Below are positions 15,296 to 19,172 of a DNA stretch of 19,172 bases, piece by piece; the stretch's first letter is position 1, and every line of letters starts with the position of its first letter. Location of the stretch: contig DIYR01000093.1 in NCBI GenBank assembly GCA_002429085.1, positions 1 to 19,172 on the forward strand, in the 5' to 3' direction. The notes below the pieces were generated by a model that saw only the letters and a list, made by a program, of their open reading frames with translations, was not told the origin of the DNA and made no database searches. The stretch comes from Flavobacteriales bacterium UBA6049 (GTDB taxonomy: Bacteria; Bacteroidota; Bacteroidia; Flavobacteriales_G; Salibacteraceae). The position numbers were made by a program, and so were the translations under genes.

Positions 15296-15894
15296 ATAAC
15301 CATTTTTCCTGATCCGACAGGTTGCCCATCTAACAGTAATTGGTATGCGTAAAGACCTTGATGTAAGCCAGTTCTATCTAAAGTAACTTCATTACTTCTT
15401 CCTAGAATTCGACTAAATATTAGTCGCCCAGTTTTTTCAAATACAAGTATTTCGACTTCTTTTTGCTGTTCATTTGATAGTGAAAAAGTGGTTCTATCAG
15501 TCCAAGGATTAGGGCCAATACGATGACCTTTTTCTCCAAAATCATTGAATTGAACGGGCACAAAACCAGTAGGAATAAACCCAGTAATTACGCGATAGTA
15601 CACTGTTCTATTAGCAACAGGCGTATCATCCCAAAGCGTATAGGTAGTTTCAAAATCTTGATGTCCGCATACTCCTGTAATTTCTCCAATTTGTTGAAAA
15701 CCCTCTAGATTCATGGTGTCAATAGTGCGTTCTAACTGGGCTCCATAGCAAAAACTTCCAACGCCAAGGGTGAAAGTTACTCCAACTCGATCATTGGCAA
15801 CTGTTGTTTTAAACTCTGTCAAAACAATCAAACTATCTTGAGCTGATAGTTGCAATGAGAAGAGAACAAATATGATACATGAAAAAAGCCTCAT
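15289..15894 (-). CDS. Small secreted protein with T9SS type A sorting domain
   Basis: This is 201 residues from the ATG at 15894. An upstream in-frame ATG (15945) would put 17 odd residues before the signal peptide and overlap the RluA stop. The chosen start gives a clean signal peptide (MRLFSCIIFVLFSLQLSAQ, 1-19). Residues about 20-120 are an uncharacterised beta-rich domain with two cysteines that could form a disulphide. Residues about 125-201 are a T9SS type A sorting domain (RIGPNPWTDRTTFSL, EVEILVFEKTGR, GLHQGLYAYQLLLDG, ending KMVIQ). The protein should be exported through T9SS and anchored or released at the cell surface. The function of the cargo part is unknown. Confidence 0.85.
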   Translation of the reverse strand: MRLFSCIIFVLFSLQLSAQDSLIVLTEFKTTVANDRVGVTFTLGVGSFCYGAQLERTIDTMNLEGFQQIGEITGVCGHQDFETTYTLWDDTPVANRTVYYRVITGFIPTGFVPVQFNDFGEKGHRIGPNPWTDRTTFSLSNEQQKEVEILVFEKTGRLIFSRILGRSNEVTLDRTGLHQGLYAYQLLLDGQPVGSGKMVIQ

Positions 15895-15944
15895 CGACAC
15901 AAATAACGTGAAAATGAGGCCACAAGTCTGTAATATATCTGACA

Positions 15945-16667
15945 CTATTTACCAGACATGAATTTTTCAAAGTGTTTCCACAAGTGATCGTTCGGTACAG
16001 GAGCTGTAACTACTACAGGTTCTTTTTTTACAGGATGCGTAAACGAAACTTTTCTTGCATGAAGAGAAATAGATCCATCATCATTGCTGCGTTCAAACCC
16101 ATACTTTAAATCGCCTTTAATAGGAGACCCTATTGCACTCAATTGAGCTCGAATTTGATGATGACGTCCTGTTTCTAAATTAACCTCAAGTAAAACATAT
16201 CTATCACCATGTGCTGCTAAGCGATAATGCATGACGGCCTTTTTATATCCTGATTTCTCTTGTCGAGAAGCGTGAGAACGATTATTCTTTGGATTTTTCT
16301 TTAGATAATGTACTAAAGTACCTTCATCTTCTTCAGGTAATTGACGTACAACAGCCCAATATGTTTTGTCTATTTCTCTATTCTTGAATTGTTCTGTCAG
16401 GCGAGCAGCAGCCTTACTAGTTCGGGCATAGATAATTACACCACTAGTAGGTCTATCAATGCGATGCACAACAGCTAAATAGACAGCACCTGGCTTGTTG
16501 TACTTGTCTTTTATGTAGGCTTTACACTCTTCGAGTAAGGTGATGTCCTCTGTAGAATCACCCTGTACTAATTCTCCAGCGAGTTTATTAACAACAAGAA
16601 TATGGTTGTCCTCGAACAGGATTCGACTGGGGTGAATTTTCTTAATTTTAGTATTGTTCTCGCTCAT
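15945..16667 (-). CDS. RluA-family pseudouridine synthase
   Basis: This 240-residue protein has the catalytic motif HRIDRPTSGVIIYA, with Asp71 as nucleophile. YWAVVRQLP, the LETGRHHQIRAQLS stretch (about 165-178) and GDLKYGF complete the RluA fold. It has no N-terminal S4 domain, so it resembles the single-domain RluA/RluC-like or TruC-like enzymes. It isomerises specific uridines in rRNA or tRNA; the site cannot be named from sequence. The gene starts inside the 3' end of panB (20-bp overlap, different frame), so the two are probably translated from one mRNA. Confidence 0.93.
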   Translation of the reverse strand: MSENNTKIKKIHPSRILFEDNHILVVNKLAGELVQGDSTEDITLLEECKAYIKDKYNKPGAVYLAVVHRIDRPTSGVIIYARTSKAAARLTEQFKNREIDKTYWAVVRQLPEEDEGTLVHYLKKNPKNNRSHASRQEKSGYKKAVMHYRLAAHGDRYVLLEVNLETGRHHQIRAQLSAIGSPIKGDLKYGFERSNDDGSISLHARKVSFTHPVKKEPVVVTAPVPNDHLWKHFEKFMSGK

Positions 16668-17478
16668 TCGGGAAGTCTACACGTTTAACATCTTCAATAT
16701 AATTCTGCACTGCACCTAGCATTTCTTCATACAAGCTTGCATAGCGTCTCAAGAAACGAGGAGAAAAATCTTTATTAATACCCAGCATGTCATGTAACAC
16801 TAATACTTGACCATCAACACCATTTCCAGCCCCAATACCGATTACAGGTATTGTTAATTCTTGTGCTACTAAGGCAGCTAAATCTGCAGGGATTTTTTCA
16901 AGAACAATGGCAAAACATCCTGCTTCTTCTAAAATTTTGGCATCTTCTAATAACCTCTTTGCTTCTTCTTCTTGACGAGCCCGAACAGTATAAGTGCCAA
17001 ATTTGTAAATAGACTGAGGGGTTAAACCAAGGTGTCCCATTACGGGTATTCCAGCTGTAAGAATCCTATCGATAGATTCTTTAATCTCTCGTCCACCTTC
17101 CATTTTTACTGCATGAGCACCTGCTTCTTTCATTATTCTAATAGAAGAATCAAGAGCAGTTTTTGAGTTTCCCTGATACGTACCAAAGGGAAGATCAACT
17201 ACCACCAAACAGTTCTCAATAGCTCGAATAACACTTGAAGCATGATAGATCATTTGATCTAAGGTAATTGGAAGAGTGGTTTCATGACCTGCCATCACAT
17301 TTGATGCAGAGTCTCCAACCAGTATAATATCAATACCAGCATGATCTAAGATCTTCGCCATAGAATAGTCGTAAGCTGTAAGCATGCTAATTTTCTCATG
17401 CTTCACTTTCATTTCTTGAAGCACGTGTGTGGTGATTTTTTTCACTTCAGATGAAACGGGAGCAATTTTCTTATCCAT
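16648..17478 (-). CDS. panB: 3-methyl-2-oxobutanoate hydroxymethyltransferase
   Basis: This 276-residue ketopantoate hydroxymethyltransferase performs the first committed step of pantothenate/CoA synthesis (ketoisovalerate plus 5,10-methylene-THF). Metal-binding residues are seen in LVGDSASNVMAGHETT (Asp56) and VVVDLPFGTYQG (Asp95). The VKMEGG motif (Glu127) and VLEKIP, which carries the catalytic Glu region, are also present. GIGAGNGVDGQVLVLHDMLG is the conserved C-terminal signature. It is full length and complete. No other pan gene is adjacent; the downstream partner is the pseudouridine synthase. Confidence 0.97.
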   Translation of the reverse strand: MDKKIAPVSSEVKKITTHVLQEMKVKHEKISMLTAYDYSMAKILDHAGIDIILVGDSASNVMAGHETTLPITLDQMIYHASSVIRAIENCLVVVDLPFGTYQGNSKTALDSSIRIMKEAGAHAVKMEGGREIKESIDRILTAGIPVMGHLGLTPQSIYKFGTYTVRARQEEEAKRLLEDAKILEEAGCFAIVLEKIPADLAALVAQELTIPVIGIGAGNGVDGQVLVLHDMLGINKDFSPRFLRRYASLYEEMLGAVQNYIEDVKRVDFPNEREQY

Positions 17479-17536
17479 CTAACCTTTTATGTTTACCGTT
17501 CGTAATAGCTATAGTGCCTTTAGGTAGTAGCAGATA

Positions 17537-17566
17537 ATAATCAAGCCAAAACGTGATTATTTTGGC
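17537..17566. promoter_or_regulatory. Interlocked inverted repeats between panB and the lipoprotein gene
   Basis: Two inverted repeats overlap: ATAATC (17537-17542) with GATTAT (17555-17560), and GCCAAAA (17545-17551) with TTTTGGC (17560-17566). Both are perfect. They interlock and share base 17560, so both cannot be fully formed at once on one strand. They lie in the 160-bp divergent promoter region, about 60-75 bp from either start codon, and could be an operator. Confidence 0.4.
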
Positions 17567-17611
17567 AAAACTAAGAGAAATAGATCATGCTGCGCCTTTG
17601 GTCAGTTTAGC

Positions 17612-17619
17612 TATTTTTG
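17612..17619 (+). promoter_or_regulatory. -7 element for the lipoprotein gene
   Basis: TATTTTTG matches TAnnTTTG perfectly, 19 bp before the lipoprotein ATG, giving a leader of roughly 13 nt. The nearest upstream TTG (17598-17600) is too close to be a proper -33 element. Confidence 0.45.
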
Positions 17620-17638
17620 AACGACTTAATCGAGATAT

Positions 17639-18742
17639 ATGAAGTTTAACAAACTTATAGCCTTTATTACTGTAGCCCTTGTAGGATGGATGACGACAAG
17701 TTGCGATGATGATATTGATATCAATGCACCTTATGAAGATATTGCAGTTGTTTACTGTTTGTTAGATCCGGATAGCTCAAAACAGTACATCCGTATTAAT
17801 AAATTGTATCAGTCTGAAGGGAATGCAGTGGAAGATGCCAAGAATAGAAGCTTACATGAGTATGGTGATGAATTGGTTGGCCGTTTGATTGAGTTAGATG
17901 CAAGTGGAAATGAAATACAATCATTCTTATTACAATCAGAAGAAATTACAGATAAGGACAGTGGTCTATTCTATTATCCAGAACAAAAGATCTATTCTGT
18001 TGAAGGAGATTTAAATGAAGAATCAGTGTACCGTTTGGCGTTTACGAAACCTAATGGAGAAGAAGTTTCTGGCCAAACCGCTCTTCTTAGAAAAGGAAGA
18101 AGTTCTCTGTCAGGTATTCAAGTTAGAGGTTGGCTTCTGAATGGCATACCAATGATGCTAGCTAAAGAGGTTAATGAGAAGTTAAGTTTTGAAATTGTAT
18201 CTCCTGTTAATGGAAAGTCGTTTGAAGCGAGTTTTGAGTTTAGATATACGGAAGAATATGCCGATAACACTAGTAAAGAATTTAGAGTGAATATTCCTGT
18301 AGCAAGCGATGACTTTAGTGATGTACGAGAGTCTGAGTCAGAAGAAAGTAAAGTGACAATTGTGTACAACGCAATTAGATTTTATGAACGGATTGCTAGA
18401 GAAGTAGCTCCGATAGATGGAACAGAAAATCCTGCCATTTTAAGAAGAGTGCCAAGTGCAGATAGTTCTACTATTGTTAAACTATCATTTGCAGATAATG
18501 AACTTGACATTTACATAGAAGTAGCCAGTCCTTCCACTTCACTTTTAGAAGATAAGCCTCCTTACACTAACGTAACTAATGGAATTGGTATAATAGCAAG
18601 TAGAACAAATGATAGGTCGGTTTTTGGGCTATCTTCTAACTCATATGAGGAACTAGTAAGTGCAGAATACCTTGGTTTGACAGGAGGCAGAGGATTTTGT
18701 AATCCTAAAGCTCCTGCAGGAACCCCAAATAGTTGTCTCTAG
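17639..18742 (+). CDS. Putative surface lipoprotein, DUF4249-like
   Basis: This 367-residue protein has a lipoprotein signal: MKFNKLIAFITVALVGWMTTSC, Cys22 being the lipidated residue. Three Asp residues follow the Cys (CDDDIDINAP). In Bacteroidota an acidic run just after the Cys often serves as a lipoprotein export signal that sends the protein to the outside of the outer membrane. The start of the mature part (YEDIAVVYCLLDPDSSKQYIRINKLYQSEGNAV) and the beta-rich body recall DUF4249-like proteins, but this is a resemblance from memory. The C-terminal GGRGFCNPKAP has a Cys near the end. Function is unknown. It is monocistronic, with its own terminator. Confidence 0.75.
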   Translation: MKFNKLIAFITVALVGWMTTSCDDDIDINAPYEDIAVVYCLLDPDSSKQYIRINKLYQSEGNAVEDAKNRSLHEYGDELVGRLIELDASGNEIQSFLLQSEEITDKDSGLFYYPEQKIYSVEGDLNEESVYRLAFTKPNGEEVSGQTALLRKGRSSLSGIQVRGWLLNGIPMMLAKEVNEKLSFEIVSPVNGKSFEASFEFRYTEEYADNTSKEFRVNIPVASDDFSDVRESESEESKVTIVYNAIRFYERIAREVAPIDGTENPAILRRVPSADSSTIVKLSFADNELDIYIEVASPSTSLLEDKPPYTNVTNGIGIIASRTNDRSVFGLSSNSYEELVSAEYLGLTGGRGFCNPKAPAGTPNSCL

Positions 18743-18767
18743 AGAATTTGAAATATAGAATTATGAC

Positions 18768-18799
18768 AAAAAGCCTCTGTTTTTGCAGGGGCTTTTTTT
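18768..18799 (+). terminator. Rho-independent terminator after the lipoprotein gene
   Basis: Stem AAGCCTCTG (18771-18779) pairs with CAGGGGCTT (18786-18794, one G-T pair) around a 6-nt loop. It runs into seven T's (18793-18799). It separates the lipoprotein transcript from the dnaK promoter. Confidence 0.88.
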
Positions 18800-18815
18800 A
18801 TTTCTGCCAATTTTT

Positions 18816-18838
18816 CAGAAAGTATGACAGATTTCTGT
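18816..18838. promoter_or_regulatory. Inverted repeats just upstream of the dnaK promoter
   Basis: CAGAAA (18816-18821) is inverted as TTTCTG (18832-18837) with a 10-bp spacer. Nested within it is the near-palindrome ACAGA-TT-TCTGT (18827-18838). The pair ends 3 bp before the -24-like element and could bind an activator or repressor. Confidence 0.4.
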
Positions 18839-18840
18839 GG

Positions 18841-18868
18841 TGGCACAAAGATTGACTATTGAGTGCCA
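18841..18868 (+). promoter_or_regulatory. Sigma-54-like promoter and inverted repeat of dnaK
   Basis: TGGCAC (18841-18846), five bases, then TTGA (18852-18855) matches the sigma-54 -24/-12 consensus TGGCAC-N5-TTGC at nine of ten positions, with GG to G-A spacing exactly right. Initiation would fall near 18866, about 30 nt before the dnaK ATG. TGGCAC is also repeated inverted as GTGCCA (18863-18868) over the predicted start site. No well-spaced TAnnTTTG promoter is seen here. Use of sigma-54 is an inference. Confidence 0.5.
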
Positions 18869-18896
18869 TAACGTAGAATAATTTAAAACAGAATAC

Positions 18897-19172
18897 ATGG
18901 GAAAGATTATCGGAATTGACCTTGGAACAACAAACTCGTGTGTTGCCGTAATGGAAGGTAACGAGCCGGTTGTAATTCCAAATAGTGAAGGAAAAAGAAC
19001 AACTCCATCAATTGTTGGATTTGTTGAAGGTGGAGAGCGCAAAGTAGGTGACCCAGCAAAACGTCAGGCAATTACGAATCCTCATAGAACTGTTTACTCT
19101 ATCAAAAGATTCATGGGTAACAGTTTTGATGAAGTTCAAAGAGAAGTTAGTCGTGTTCCTTATAAAGTAGTA
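18897..19172 (+). CDS. dnaK: Hsp70 chaperone DnaK, N-terminal part
   Basis: The first 92 codons are present and the frame is open to the window edge. MGKIIGIDLGTTNSCVAVMEG is the phosphate-1 motif of the Hsp70 ATPase domain. It is followed by NSEGKRTTPSIVGF, KVGDPAKRQAITNPHRTVYSIKRFMG and VSRVPYKVV, all standard DnaK sequence. DnaK binds exposed hydrophobic segments and cycles with DnaJ and GrpE in the cytoplasm. The gene follows a terminator and has its own promoter region with sigma-54-like elements and inverted repeats. Confidence 0.98.
   Translation, partial: MGKIIGIDLGTTNSCVAVMEGNEPVVIPNSEGKRTTPSIVGFVEGGERKVGDPAKRQAITNPHRTVYSIKRFMGNSFDEVQREVSRVPYKVV

Noticed and set aside
15895..15945. 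Longer start of the T9SS cargo gene
   Set aside because: It would place 17 non-signal residues before a clean signal peptide and overlap the RluA stop codon.

Overview
The window looks like chromosomal DNA from a marine or freshwater member of the Bacteroidota, most likely Flavobacteriales near the Crocinitomicaceae/Cryomorphaceae. This placement is an inference from gene content; no rRNA or other marker fixes it. The support is AT-rich DNA, secreted proteins with type IX secretion (T9SS) style C-termini, a SprB-type repeat, an acidic-tagged lipoprotein, the ftsK-lolA pair, starts without Shine-Dalgarno sites, and several perfect copies of the Bacteroidota -7 promoter element TAnnTTTG. No phage, IS element, CRISPR array, tRNA or rRNA is visible.

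Layout. Positions 1-1209 (minus) hold the N-terminal 403 residues of a secreted choice-of-anchor/MAM-like protein with a SprB-like repeat; it runs off the left edge. Positions 1210-1592 are non-coding. They carry three imperfect tandem copies of a structured element plus the lolA terminator. Next comes ftsK-lolA (minus, 4856-1593), then a divergent solo Hpt phosphotransfer protein (plus, 5026-5373).

Positions 5370-14412 (minus) form a tight seven-gene exopolysaccharide operon. In transcription order it encodes a half-length TolC-like outer-membrane protein, a Wzc-like co-polymerase with a degenerate kinase domain, a rhamnosyltransferase-like GT2, a membrane GT2, a cytosolic GT4, a second membrane GT2 and a secreted parallel beta-helix protein. 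Gene junctions are 4-bp overlaps or gaps of 1-15 bp. No Wzx flippase, Wzy polymerase or initiating sugar-phosphate transferase is present in the window. The operon may therefore be partial, or it may use synthase-type membrane glycosyltransferases.

Upstream lie yjbQ (minus) and the divergent ribosome-rescue gene arfB (plus), a small T9SS cargo protein (minus), an RluA-family pseudouridine synthase and panB (minus, overlapping by 20 bp). A surface-lipoprotein candidate (plus) ends at a strong terminator, and the window closes with the first 92 codons of dnaK (plus). dnaK is preceded by an unusually good sigma-54-like -24/-12 promoter set among inverted repeats.

The best candidates for something undescribed are the tandem structured element at 1271-1501 and the export end of the polysaccharide operon, where a half-size TolC is paired with a co-polymerase whose kinase domain has lost key residues.
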